Assembly: GCA_017938405.1 (NCBI GenBank)
Contig: JAGBBP010000005.1
Span: 1 to 49,350 of the forward strand
Length of the DNA: 49,350 nt
From: Lachnospiraceae bacterium
Lineage (GTDB): Bacteria > Bacillota > Clostridia > Lachnospirales > Lachnospiraceae
Reading direction: 5' to 3'
In this document: positions 18,358 through 26,658 of the stretch, piece by piece
How the letters are laid out: the number at the start of each line of letters is the position of its first letter
Position numbering within the stretch: the stretch's first letter is position 1
The notes under the pieces: model-generated
Told to the model about the DNA's origin: nothing
The model's database searches: none
Seen by the model: the letters and a program-made list of their open reading frames with translations, nothing else
Program-made: the position numbers and the translations under genes

Positions 18358-18394
18358 AAAAGCCGACGAGGTTAATTCGCCGGCTTTCTTTTTC
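18358..18394 (+). terminator. Terminator after degV
   Basis: AAAGCCG/CGGCTTT outer stem with inner CGA/TCG pairs, then CTTTTTC. It lies between the convergent degV and GH39 genes and may also stop transcription from the other side. Confidence 0.75.
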
Positions 18395-18417
18395 TCTATT
18401 CTTCTTTTGTTTTACCC

Positions 18418-19953
18418 TTACTCTTCTACCGGGTCTTCTATTACCTGCTGCAATGCTCTTTCGTAAGAAAATCCCGCATCACTGCGAATTACCGCCGGCA
18501 AAAGTTCAAAATACTGCACTGCATTTTTCTTTAAGTGCAGAGAAACGGTAACCGTACCGGTCCCCTCCTCAAAGCGTGAGGTGGTAATGAGAGGCTTTGC
18601 ACAAGCCTGCAGGAGACCAATCTGCTCCTTGGACGGATTTGCCGGTTCTCCCATATCATGCCATACCTTTAACGGATTACAGCATTCTTCGTCTACGATT
18701 TTAACCGTAAGACAATACGGCACGCCCTTCTTCACCGGGAGTTCTACGGAAAAGTCCAGTTCCTCTCCCGTATTTTTCCCATCTGTATTCCATACAACAC
18801 CGCAGTAACCGTCCTTCGGTTTCGTTACTACTACCGCTTCTTCGGAGCGGTGTACGCACTCTCCCTTTAATTGTTTAAAGAAGGCAAAGGTCCAAAAAGT
18901 CGGCTTCTGAATCAAACCGTTTGCCACCAAGCCGAATCCGCCGGAAAACGGTGTAAACGGGATACCGTTTTCTTCGAACACGTCACCGAAGGTCCAGTAA
19001 GAATAAGAAGCATGCTTATCTCCCAACCGGGACAGCATATGTGCCACGTAGGCCGCATTCAGGTTCGTATCATGAATCGGGCACTGCGGAATATAAGAAG
19101 TATTAAACTCCGTAATGTGAATATCCATTCCCGCAAATTCCGGAAAACTATCCACAATCTTTCTGGAACGCTCCTGCTCGCCAAAGGCATACTCCGGCTC
19201 ATGCAAATTGATATAGCCGTAATGACCGTCCCACTGCGGCGTATAACTGGTATAGTGATGTCTTGTTACAAAATCCAGCGGTGCATGACTGTCACGCACA
19301 AACTCTAAGAAGGACTTTAACCATTTCTCATCCTCCACGCCGCAAATTGCCGGGCCGCCTACCATAAGTTCTTCGTCCACCGCTTTTACCGCCTGGGAAG
19401 TCACTTTGTACAACTTAAAGTACTCCTGCATGTCCGCATCTTTCCAGAAGCTTTCCAAATTCGGCTCGTTCCAAACTTCAATGGGCCAGGTCAATACTTC
19501 TTCCCTGCCGTAACGTTCAATCAAGTGACGCAGGGTCGCCTGTACCAAAGCAATCCAGGCACTGTAATCCTTCGGCGGTGTTACATTGCCTTCCCAGTAA
19601 AACACCGTTTGTTCCCCGGATGCCATTTTTTTCGGCATAAAGCCAAGCTCCAGAAAAGGACGAATCTTAAGTTCCTGATACATATCCATCACGCGGTCCA
19701 GATAGGTAAAATTGTATTCCGTAACCATTTTGCCGGTTTTCCAGTTTTTTCTATACTGGTAAATCCCCATATCATCGCAAAACAGTCCGTGTCCGCGGAT
19801 ATAAGAAAATCCGATTTCCTCCTGTACCATACGGAGCTGCTCATAATATTCTTTTTGCAGTGCCAGCCCCATACGCCCGGTACCGATGCAAAAGTCCGAC
19901 GCATTATGAAACGGTACCGCTACACCCTTTTCCACCGTATATTTTTTCTCCAT
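18418..19953 (-). CDS. GH39 beta-xylosidase-like glycoside hydrolase
   Basis: A 511-residue member of glycoside hydrolase family 39, retaining beta-xylosidases of clan GH-A. Acid/base E163 lies in WPIEVWNEPN (156-165) and nucleophile E282 in DIHITEFNTS (277-286), close to E160 and E277 of the Thermoanaerobacterium enzyme XynB. The TIM barrel spans about 1-350, followed by a strand-rich C-terminal domain. No signal peptide, so it should act on imported xylo-oligosaccharides in the cytoplasm. ATG preceded by GGAG. It begins 43 nt after the SGNH esterase gene, so both are probably one transcript that deacetylates and then hydrolyses oligomers. Confidence 0.92.
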   Translation of the reverse strand: MEKKYTVEKGVAVPFHNASDFCIGTGRMGLALQKEYYEQLRMVQEEIGFSYIRGHGLFCDDMGIYQYRKNWKTGKMVTEYNFTYLDRVMDMYQELKIRPFLELGFMPKKMASGEQTVFYWEGNVTPPKDYSAWIALVQATLRHLIERYGREEVLTWPIEVWNEPNLESFWKDADMQEYFKLYKVTSQAVKAVDEELMVGGPAICGVEDEKWLKSFLEFVRDSHAPLDFVTRHHYTSYTPQWDGHYGYINLHEPEYAFGEQERSRKIVDSFPEFAGMDIHITEFNTSYIPQCPIHDTNLNAAYVAHMLSRLGDKHASYSYWTFGDVFEENGIPFTPFSGGFGLVANGLIQKPTFWTFAFFKQLKGECVHRSEEAVVVTKPKDGYCGVVWNTDGKNTGEELDFSVELPVKKGVPYCLTVKIVDEECCNPLKVWHDMGEPANPSKEQIGLLQACAKPLITTSRFEEGTGTVTVSLHLKKNAVQYFELLPAVIRSDAGFSYERALQQVIEDPVEE

Positions 19954-19996
19954 AGTCTTCTCCTCTTCTGCCTAAACAAATAAACCGTCTCTCCGA

Positions 19997-21700
19997 TTAC
20001 AAAGTATATCCGAAGCCTAATATCGTAAAGCACTTTTCGGCATCTTCCTCTTTCATGGAAATGGTCACCTCGTGCTCTGCTGCCATATCTCCTTCGTATA
20101 CCACATAGGCAGTACAATGATTCCAGCCCACTTCCAGCGGATTCACTTCTCTGGTTACCGTACCGTCTACCCGTACTTCCACCGTACCGAACGCCGGATC
20201 CCCCGAATCTTTATATACTAACAGCAAATCCTTACAGAAAATCTTTAACGTAAAGGCCTCTCCTTTACCGCCGGCCGATTTCATCCAGTTATCCGGAAAC
20301 TCCGGCACACCCTTCGGATTATCGTCCTTTTCCACATACTGCAGCATATAATCTTTCTCTGTAAATACGCCTTCCGACAATGCTTTTACCGCTTCGTGCT
20401 CCTTATAATTCGCCCGGTCAAAGGCAAGCAGGGAACGATACTTCTCGCCGATGGCCGGTGTTGCATCCAATACCGCATCCTTCGTTTCCTCCAAAGCCTT
20501 TGCAACCTGCTCCCAGAAATAGTCGATACAATCCGACATAATCCGGTGTCCGTCATTGCTCGGATGGAACAAATCGTAAAAATACTGACGCTTTGTAATC
20601 ACCGGATTCTCTTCGGAAAACTGCGGGGTCACCGCATCCTTCAAACTGATCATGGCCGTCTGACAACGCTTGCCCACCGGTATCATGCGCTCCTGCAAAT
20701 TAAAATCATCCATAAATACGGAGAACAACAAAATCACAGCCGGCTGCCCCGGACCGTCCATCGCCATCCGTACTAAACTCTCAAAACATACACCGTCGGT
20801 CTCGTCTCCCGCATCATTTACCGCATACTCTAAAAATACGATATCTGGCACTACCGTTCCCCGGCGAAGTACATCCAAATCATAACGGGTAAGTCCAAGC
20901 TCCGAACAAGTACCGCCGGCACCGGACTTTACAAACTTCACATTGGCACCGTCTCCTTTTCCGAACCGGTTTTTAAATGCCAAATAGGACTGATATGCAT
21001 AGCACTCCGTATGAATCGGCTTTGCGCCCGCTCCCTGAGTAATGGAACCGCCGAGATATGCGATTGTAACCTCTTCTCCGGCCTGTGCCTTCCGAATCGC
21101 TTTCTGCACACGGAACAGATTTCCCGTCTGAATCAGGGAACGCTCAATCATCTCCCGATAACGCGGAGAAGCAAAATCTACCGGAGCATCCGGCACCATT
21201 TCTGGTGCGGTAAATCCGTCATTCAAATAAAAACATACCGTAAGCTTTGCCGCACGATGGGCCGGAAAGGTGGTTACAAAGGACCCCAGCAAACCGTCCG
21301 CTTCGTTTTCCGGATAATCCGCCACGGTAATCTTCACTTCCTGTCCGTTACACGGCACCTCCGCCCGATAGCAGGTTCCGGCCTTTCCCTGTTCCGTGGA
21401 CAGACAATTCATCTCAAAAACTACGGTATCTTCCTGATGTTCCTTGTTCACAGCCAGCACCGTAACACCGATGGTATGTACCAGTTTCCGGAAACCGGCT
21501 CCCGTCGGCACCAAATCCAAAACATCCTTCGGCATGTCATTGCACAATACGGAAATCTTTTGTACGATTCTCCCGTTTAAATAACAAATATCCTGAAACT
21601 TTCCGTTCTCTCTCGGACTGCCGTCAATTACGGCATCCACCATCACATAAACTGCCGGTCGCTTTGCCACCGGATCCTTCGGCGCTTTCGGTCCTCTCAT
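19997..21700 (-). CDS. SGNH/GDSL carbohydrate esterase-like hydrolase
   Basis: A 567-residue protein with a central SGNH hydrolase domain. Motifs: block I LGGSITQGAG (S219), block II GAGGTCSEL, block III EYAVND (N295), block V YDLFHPSNDGH (D376, H379), giving a complete catalytic set. Strand-rich regions flank it: residues 1-180 and about 440-567. This resembles acetyl-xylan or other sugar-ester esterases; the exact substrate is inferred from the neighbouring GH39 gene. No signal peptide is seen. The frame extends 29 codons upstream, but ATG 21698-21700 has a strong GGAGGATGTT site. First gene of the two-gene unit. Confidence 0.85.
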   Translation of the reverse strand: MRGPKAPKDPVAKRPAVYVMVDAVIDGSPRENGKFQDICYLNGRIVQKISVLCNDMPKDVLDLVPTGAGFRKLVHTIGVTVLAVNKEHQEDTVVFEMNCLSTEQGKAGTCYRAEVPCNGQEVKITVADYPENEADGLLGSFVTTFPAHRAAKLTVCFYLNDGFTAPEMVPDAPVDFASPRYREMIERSLIQTGNLFRVQKAIRKAQAGEEVTIAYLGGSITQGAGAKPIHTECYAYQSYLAFKNRFGKGDGANVKFVKSGAGGTCSELGLTRYDLDVLRRGTVVPDIVFLEYAVNDAGDETDGVCFESLVRMAMDGPGQPAVILLFSVFMDDFNLQERMIPVGKRCQTAMISLKDAVTPQFSEENPVITKRQYFYDLFHPSNDGHRIMSDCIDYFWEQVAKALEETKDAVLDATPAIGEKYRSLLAFDRANYKEHEAVKALSEGVFTEKDYMLQYVEKDDNPKGVPEFPDNWMKSAGGKGEAFTLKIFCKDLLLVYKDSGDPAFGTVEVRVDGTVTREVNPLEVGWNHCTAYVVYEGDMAAEHEVTISMKEEDAEKCFTILGFGYTL

Positions 21701-21775
21701 AACATCCTCCTCTATTTCTTCGAATGCCCTGCATCCGTCTTTCTCATTCAGCTTATTCTCTAAGCCTTTGAAAAC

Positions 21776-21781
21776 AGTATA
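21776..21781 (-). promoter_or_regulatory. Possible activator-dependent promoter of the esterase-GH39 pair
   Basis: TATACT on the minus strand about 75 nt before the esterase ATG. The -35 position reads TTTCCA, weak, as expected for a catabolic operon needing an activator. No regulator gene is adjacent. Confidence 0.35.
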
Positions 21782-21851
21782 CCGCATTTTGGCTCATTTG
21801 GAAAGAGAAAACATAAAATACAAAAAATACTGAAAAAAGAAAAAATACCGC

Positions 21852-21880
21852 TTGACAAACCAAATATTATTTAATATAAT
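21852..21880 (+). promoter_or_regulatory. Consensus promoter of tRNA-Val/tRNA-Met
   Basis: TTGACA (21852-21857), 17-bp spacer, TATAAT (21875-21880): a complete match to the vegetative consensus. tRNA-Val begins about 25 nt after the expected start. Confidence 0.85.
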
Positions 21881-21911
21881 ATCAAACGTACCGTTCGAGC
21901 AGGAACACTTT

Positions 21912-21984
21912 GGGGTCTTAGCTCAGCTGGGAGAGCATCTGCCTTACAAGCAGAGGGTCATAGGTTCGAGCCCTATAGGCCCCA
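21912..21984 (+). tRNA. tRNA-Val (anticodon TAC)
   Basis: Cloverleaf with acceptor GGGGTCT/AGGCCCC, anticodon loop CTTACAA (TAC) in stem TCTGC/GCAGA, and T-loop GGTTCGAGCC. CCA is not encoded. Confidence 0.95.
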
Positions 21985-22010
21985 TTCCGAACGGACACAT
22001 AACTTCATAT

Positions 22011-22084
22011 GGCGGAATAGCTCAGTTGGCTAGAGCACACGGTTCATACCCGTGGTGTCGAGGGTTCAAATCCCCCTTCCGCTA
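22011..22084 (+). tRNA. tRNA-Met (anticodon CAT), elongator type
   Basis: Cloverleaf with acceptor GGCGGAA/TTCCGCT, anticodon loop TTCATAC (CAT), and T-loop GGTTCAAATCC. The G1-U72 pair and D-arm AGCTCAGTTGGCTAGAGC match elongator tRNA-Met of Bacillus. The initiator has an unpaired C1, and the tRNA-Ile(CAT) type is less likely. Confidence 0.9.
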
Positions 22085-22095
22085 CTGTTTTATGG

Positions 22096-22135
22096 ACTCT
22101 GAAACCATGATTTTACTGGGTTTCAGAGTTTTTGC
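22096..22135 (+). terminator. Terminator after tRNA-Met
   Basis: Perfect 11-bp stem ACTCTGAAACC/GGTTTCAGAGT, then TTTTTGCTTTCT. Confidence 0.9.
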
Positions 22136-22455
22136 TTTCTAATCAAACATAGAGGACATGGCTTATCTATAATCAAATAAAAAACAAGTGATTATACCCA
22201 AAAGAGAGCGCATAAATCGGTTATTTATGCTATAACGGCCGAAAATAAGTCAAAGAAAAAGTGGTATTATCTATAAAGAGAGCATTTTATCGATTTGTAG
22301 ATAATAACAAGAAACTTTTTTGGTATAAAATACCAGATTGGTCGATGTTATAGATAAAAACCTGTATTTGCAGATGCAAGATAACTGATTCATGAAATAA
22401 TTCTCGATATTTTGGGTATAAAAACGGGTAAATTAAGATTTTATAGAAAATGTCA
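22136..22455. other. AT-rich region without a clear gene, with inverted repeats
   Basis: About 320 bp of clearly AT-richer DNA next to tRNA-Met. It holds the perfect inverted repeat GCATAAAT-N5-ATTTATGC, the palindrome TGGTAT-AAA-ATACCA, a TTATCTA...TAGATAA pair around 22267-22306, and two partly similar blocks starting AAAGAGAGC. The frames through it have no ribosome sites and no protein-like composition. It may be a decayed insertion or a regulatory or small-RNA region. Confidence 0.4.
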
Positions 22456-22554
22456 TTAGACAGACTGCCCAAACTCGTCGCCAAACACAATAAACACGCA
22501 AAATCCAATGGTAAGGATGATACACACGAACTCATTGACAGGAATAACATACAT
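22456..22554 (-). CDS. Possible 32-residue hydrophobic peptide
   Basis: A small open frame beginning MYVIPVNEF and continuing as a hydrophobic segment rich in I, V, F and C, ending FGDEFGQSV. It could be a single-helix membrane peptide. Against it: an in-frame stop sits directly before the ATG, no ribosome site is visible, and a strong hairpin (22557-22597) lies just upstream. It may be the remnant of a longer gene. Confidence 0.25.
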   Translation of the reverse strand: MYVIPVNEFVCIILTIGFCVFIVFGDEFGQSV

Positions 22555-22556
22555 TT

Positions 22557-22597
22557 AAGGGGATGTCGTATGTGTGATTACAACGCGACATCCCCTT
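22557..22597. terminator. Hairpin after topB, probable terminator
   Basis: Perfect 12-bp stem AAGGGGATGTCG/CGACATCCCCTT with a 17-nt loop, 18 nt past the topB stop. The flanks lack a clean T run on either strand, so termination may be inefficient. Its AACGCGACAT core recurs in the hairpin at 46189-46224. Confidence 0.5.
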
Positions 22598-22614
22598 TCG
22601 TTATATTTCTCATT

Positions 22615-24738
22615 TCATTTATTATAGTACTTTGCCGCTTCCGCAAACTTTCTTTGCAGCATCCCCTGATTATTCAGGCCCTTTACCCCGTCGGTACGGC
22701 GTCGCACAAAGCCTTCCAGCTTTTGCATATACTCATCGCCGGTAATGGTGCCCTCCGCCACATAGGTAAGGCCCTTATCCCAGCTTGCGGTCAGCTCCGC
22801 GTTTAACAACTGGGCAATAGAGGCATCTACCACCTCATAAATCACCTCGCCCAGCAAGGTCGGCGTAATAATCTGGGTCTTTTTATTTAAGGCAAGATAC
22901 TCGTTCTTTACCAGTTTATTTAAAATCTCCGCACGGGTTGCACTGGTCCCGATACCGCTACCCTTAATCTGGGCCCGGAGTTCTTCGTCTTCAATGAGCT
23001 GGCCCGCATTTTCCATGGCCAGAATCAAAGAACCGGAATTGTAACGTTTCGGTGCAGCCGTCTCTCCTTCCCGAATGGTAAACAAGGATACCGGAAGCTT
23101 GCTTCCCTTTTTCATATCCTTCAGAGCATCCAACATCTCGGCACCGCAGGTAAGTTCTCCTTCCGTATCCTCCTGCTTTTCGCCCTCTTCTTTTCCTGTC
23201 CCCGACTTACTCTCTGCGGAATCTGTATCCTCCGGTCCGCTTTTCTTCTCCGCAGGCCTCTGATAAAGCACCAGATACCCTTCCTCCGCCAACACCTTAA
23301 AGCTGGCAAAGAAGGACTCCTCGCCGATTTTCACGGTAATGGCCACCTTACGATACACCGCCGGCGGGTAAAAGATACTTAAGAACCTTTTTACAATGGT
23401 TGCATACACCCTTTTAGCCGTCATGGATACGGAAGAAAGGGCCGATATTCCCTGTCCGGTCGGAATAATGGCATAATGGTCCGTAATCTGCTTATCATTG
23501 ACATATCTGGTCTTCTCTAATCCCTTATAGCTTCCGCTTTGCAATACATGCTCCGCAAATCCTGCCGCCGGGGTATAACTCTTTAATCCGCTGATGTTTT
23601 TCACAATCTCCTTTGCCACAGCGGTGGAAAGTACGCGGGCATCGGTACGGGGATAAGAAACCAGCTTTTTCTCGTACAACTCCTGTACGATTTTTAAGGT
23701 CTCATCCGGACTGATTTTAAATAATCTTGCACATTCGTTCTGAAGCTCCGCCAAGTTAAATAAAAGCGGCGGATTCTTCTTTTCCTGCTTCTTCTCTATC
23801 TGCTCCACCACCGCAGTCAAACCGTCTACGGCCCGTTGCATGGTAATCTGCTTGTCCTTTTCCGTTATTTCTTCAAAAGGCATCTCTCCCGGAATATTTA
23901 ACTCCGTAATGAGTGCCATGGCATCTTCCTTTTTCCGGAAGCCGTTTTCCTTATAAAGCTTCGGAGAGTCCTCGTATTTGGACCCCTTTACCGCACGAAA
24001 TTCTGCTTCAAAAGCTGCATCTCCCGCAGATACTTTCGAAAGTATGCGGTAAAACGGAGTTTTCACAAAGGCACGGATTTCCCGTTCTCTGCGCACCACC
24101 ATACCCAGCACGCATGTCATAACACGTCCTACCGCAATGGCCCCCCGCTTTTCCTGACGCAAAAAAGTCTGTACCGCATTTCCGTACTTTAATGTCAGCA
24201 CCCGGGAAAAATTGATACCCATCAAATAGTCTTCTTTTGCTCTTAAATAGGCCGCATCACTGAGGGCATCGTACGCAGAAAGCGGCTTTGCCTCCTTAAT
24301 TCCTCGTAAAATCTCTTCTTCCGTCTGAGAGTCAATCCACACGCGTCTGCGCTCTTTCTCTGCCGGAACCTCTGCCATTTGATCCACCAAGCGATATATG
24401 TATTCTCCCTCTCGTCCGGAGTCAGTGCAAACGTAAATGCAATCTACATCCTCCCTGCAAAGAAGGCCCTTTACAATCTGAAACTGCTTTGCCACGGCAG
24501 GAATCACTTCGTAACGGAATTCCTCCGGCAAAAAAGGTATGGTTTCCAACCGCCACTGCCTGAGTGCCGGGTCATAAACCTCCGGATAACTCATGGTAAC
24601 CAAATGCCCCACACACCAGGTCACCACCGCTTCCGGTGCTTCCATATAACCATCCTTGCGGGAAAACTGATACGGGAGTGCTTTTGCAAACTCCTGTGCC
24701 ACACTGGGCTTTTCCGCAATAAACAAACTTCTTCCCAT
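22615..24738 (-). CDS. topB: DNA topoisomerase III (type IA)
   Basis: A 707-residue type IA topoisomerase, which passes single strands through a transient 5'-phosphotyrosine break. The TOPRIM domain opens with LFIAEKPSVA (E9) and has CTDSGREGEYI (104-114, Firmicutes-type TDxGREGE). The catalytic tyrosine is Y362 in LVSYPRTDAR. A low-complexity Glu/Ser/Lys-rich insert lies at about 510-540 before the last part of the toroid. No C-terminal zinc ribbons, as expected for topoisomerase III rather than I. ATG with AAAGGGAG upstream, 18 nt after the neighbouring membrane protein gene. No conjugation genes are visible nearby, so this copy looks chromosomal. Confidence 0.94.
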   Translation of the reverse strand: MGRSLFIAEKPSVAQEFAKALPYQFSRKDGYMEAPEAVVTWCVGHLVTMSYPEVYDPALRQWRLETIPFLPEEFRYEVIPAVAKQFQIVKGLLCREDVDCIYVCTDSGREGEYIYRLVDQMAEVPAEKERRRVWIDSQTEEEILRGIKEAKPLSAYDALSDAAYLRAKEDYLMGINFSRVLTLKYGNAVQTFLRQEKRGAIAVGRVMTCVLGMVVRREREIRAFVKTPFYRILSKVSAGDAAFEAEFRAVKGSKYEDSPKLYKENGFRKKEDAMALITELNIPGEMPFEEITEKDKQITMQRAVDGLTAVVEQIEKKQEKKNPPLLFNLAELQNECARLFKISPDETLKIVQELYEKKLVSYPRTDARVLSTAVAKEIVKNISGLKSYTPAAGFAEHVLQSGSYKGLEKTRYVNDKQITDHYAIIPTGQGISALSSVSMTAKRVYATIVKRFLSIFYPPAVYRKVAITVKIGEESFFASFKVLAEEGYLVLYQRPAEKKSGPEDTDSAESKSGTGKEEGEKQEDTEGELTCGAEMLDALKDMKKGSKLPVSLFTIREGETAAPKRYNSGSLILAMENAGQLIEDEELRAQIKGSGIGTSATRAEILNKLVKNEYLALNKKTQIITPTLLGEVIYEVVDASIAQLLNAELTASWDKGLTYVAEGTITGDEYMQKLEGFVRRRTDGVKGLNNQGMLQRKFAEAAKYYNK

Positions 24739-24756
24739 AAAACGGACTCCCTTTCT

Positions 24757-26490
24757 TTACTCTTCCTCTGTTTCCGTCAATGCATCACTGACGGAACCCG
24801 CAAAAAAGAACCCCTTGAAATCATACTTAAATACACGCTCCAGATACTTTGCACCCGCTGCCGTGTACTTACGAATTAACACCCGGTTCTCGTCGTACTC
24901 ACTGTAAGTAAGTCTTCCTGCCGTATCGGTAATCAAATGATTCTCCGCCGTAAGCTGGGCTCCGCCGTAGTAACCGGAATAATCCACCGGTGTCGCCTCT
25001 AACTGTTCCCAAGTTCGGGCTACCTCATTTACGGAATACCGGCAGAAGAAAGAATTGGTTCCCTTCTTTAAGGAACTTCCCAAATCCGAAACCATATCAC
25101 TGTAATCAAGTTCCAGACGACACTCGGCTCCCGCAATGTGATTATCGTACAAATACAAATAGTAAACCCCTTCCGGCATTTCCTCTTCTCTCACCACCGT
25201 AAAGGTATTTGCCCCCGCAAAGCCTTCAAACTCTTCTTCCTTCGACAACAAATAACCTTCGTAACCGGTGCCTTCAAATATCGCCTCTTCGCCGATAATA
25301 TAATCAAGCATCGGAATTCCGTAAATATCCTTCACTTTAAAGGCCGCCGAAGGCTCTCTTGCGCCCAGAAGCACGCTTCCGTTATTCCATACCTGTACCG
25401 AATTTAATCCCAGCCAGTTGAGTACGCCTTCTTCGTTTTTTTCGCAAAGTCCTTTGTACTCATCCAACAACAGTCCCATATCCAGAACCTCTTTTACTTC
25501 CCCGGAGATCAAATCCACGGAAATCAAACAATCATCCACCGTAGGCGTTTTCCCTTCCACCGCATTCTTACTTGCCAGGACAAGTAACTTTTTCTGTCCT
25601 TCCTCCAGACAAAAATCCTTTCCGACGGTATAGCCTTCTATGGAATATACCCGTTCCGCACGACCGAAGGAATTCAGTGCCACAAACTGTGTATCGGAAA
25701 TATTGTAATATACCCGGTCTTCAAAGAACAATAAACGCTTTGCGCTACCGCCAAGAAGCGGGAATTCGCTTCGCAATACGCCATCATTATCGTAAAGCTG
25801 TATGGTTTCTCTTCCTTCCGAGCGGTTTCCGAAGTGTGCAAACATCCCCTCCGAAAGTTTCGCCTCACTGACACCCTTTCCCACATCCAATTTCATCTTT
25901 CCCGCACCGAACTGACTGCCTGCAGTCACATAGAAGGTACGTACACATGCATTTCCTTCCTCATCCTCCATGGTCATAGACACCCGGTTACTCCGGTCCG
26001 GGGAAAGCCCGATAAGCAAATATTCATGCTCCGTAGCATAGGATTCCGCGCCGCGACAGGATGCCGCAAAGGTCGGTATATCCTCCTGTACACTGACACG
26101 GTAAGAAAAGTGTACCGGAGTTTCTGTGATAAAATACACATAAACCGAAAACGCATTGGTACCGTACGGGTTATAGATTACAAGGGGATTGTCCTTTGTA
26201 TAAACCTCATCCCGTTTCAATGCCTCGATTCGTTCGTATACCTGGGCATGACGGGCCGTATTGTAAAGGTCCTCTGTCCCTTCTGATTTCGAGAAATCCG
26301 TATACACCTGCGGTGCAATGGTTTTGGAATCGGTCTGACGTTCCTCATAGCGGTCCTGATACTCCTTTAACTTTGAAACACCGTCTCCATCTCCTTCTCC
26401 TTTGTTAAACAAAACAACTAAAAGCACGCATAAAAAAATGCTGCTGACGATTGTCATAATAAGTAATACTTTCAGTGCGGTATTCTTCAA
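24757..26490 (-). CDS. Membrane-anchored extracytoplasmic protein, unknown function
   Basis: A 577-residue protein with one N-terminal membrane helix (about 6-28) and a large strand-rich outer domain. Around 200-380, repeated short units such as QLYDNDGVLRSEFPLLGG, RLLFFEDRVYYNIS and QFVALNSFGRAERVYSIEG look like beta-propeller blades. No catalytic motif was recognised. The frame also opens at ATG 26511, but that start has no ribosome site, whereas GAGAAGGAGGG lies 8 nt before the TTG at 26488-26490; I prefer the TTG start. Its promoter (26528-26556) diverges from that of the LUD gene. topB follows 18 nt later. Confidence 0.75.
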   Translation of the reverse strand: MKNTALKVLLIMTIVSSIFLCVLLVVLFNKGEGDGDGVSKLKEYQDRYEERQTDSKTIAPQVYTDFSKSEGTEDLYNTARHAQVYERIEALKRDEVYTKDNPLVIYNPYGTNAFSVYVYFITETPVHFSYRVSVQEDIPTFAASCRGAESYATEHEYLLIGLSPDRSNRVSMTMEDEEGNACVRTFYVTAGSQFGAGKMKLDVGKGVSEAKLSEGMFAHFGNRSEGRETIQLYDNDGVLRSEFPLLGGSAKRLLFFEDRVYYNISDTQFVALNSFGRAERVYSIEGYTVGKDFCLEEGQKKLLVLASKNAVEGKTPTVDDCLISVDLISGEVKEVLDMGLLLDEYKGLCEKNEEGVLNWLGLNSVQVWNNGSVLLGAREPSAAFKVKDIYGIPMLDYIIGEEAIFEGTGYEGYLLSKEEEFEGFAGANTFTVVREEEMPEGVYYLYLYDNHIAGAECRLELDYSDMVSDLGSSLKKGTNSFFCRYSVNEVARTWEQLEATPVDYSGYYGGAQLTAENHLITDTAGRLTYSEYDENRVLIRKYTAAGAKYLERVFKYDFKGFFFAGSVSDALTETEEE

Positions 26491-26527
26491 GCAGTTGCCC
26501 TCCTTCTCCATACACTATCTCGGTATT

Positions 26528-26556
26528 ATTTTATCAATTTTAGTCATACTTTGCAA
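26528..26556 (-). promoter_or_regulatory. Promoter of the 26490-topB unit
   Basis: Minus strand TTGCAA (26551-26556), 17-bp spacer, TAAAAT (26528-26533). It sits back to back with the LUD promoter. Confidence 0.6.
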
Positions 26557-26574
26557 CCTTTGTTCAAAAATACA

Positions 26575-26603
26575 TTGCACTTCTTTTATAAGTGCGGTAA
26601 ACT
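26575..26603 (+). promoter_or_regulatory. LUD gene promoter with operator-like inverted repeat
   Basis: TTGCAC (26575-26580), 17-bp spacer, TAAACT (26598-26603). The perfect inverted repeat GCACTT-N7-AAGTGC (26577-26595) overlaps the -35 and fills the spacer, the classic position for a repressor site. Confidence 0.55.
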
Positions 26604-26658
26604 AAAAACAAGGAAATATTCGCAAATGATTGCTACTGAAAGAAAGGGGTAGTTCCGT

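Noticed and set aside
22287..22550. 87-codon minus-strand frame in the AT-rich region
   Set aside because: No ribosome site, and its composition follows the AT-rich DNA. A different frame in the same place gives the more protein-like 32-residue peptide, itself doubtful.
24405..24440. TDSGREGE in topB lacking the second Asp of the TOPRIM DxD motif
   Set aside because: TopB enzymes of Firmicutes commonly carry this TDxGREGE form, so it is not a defect.
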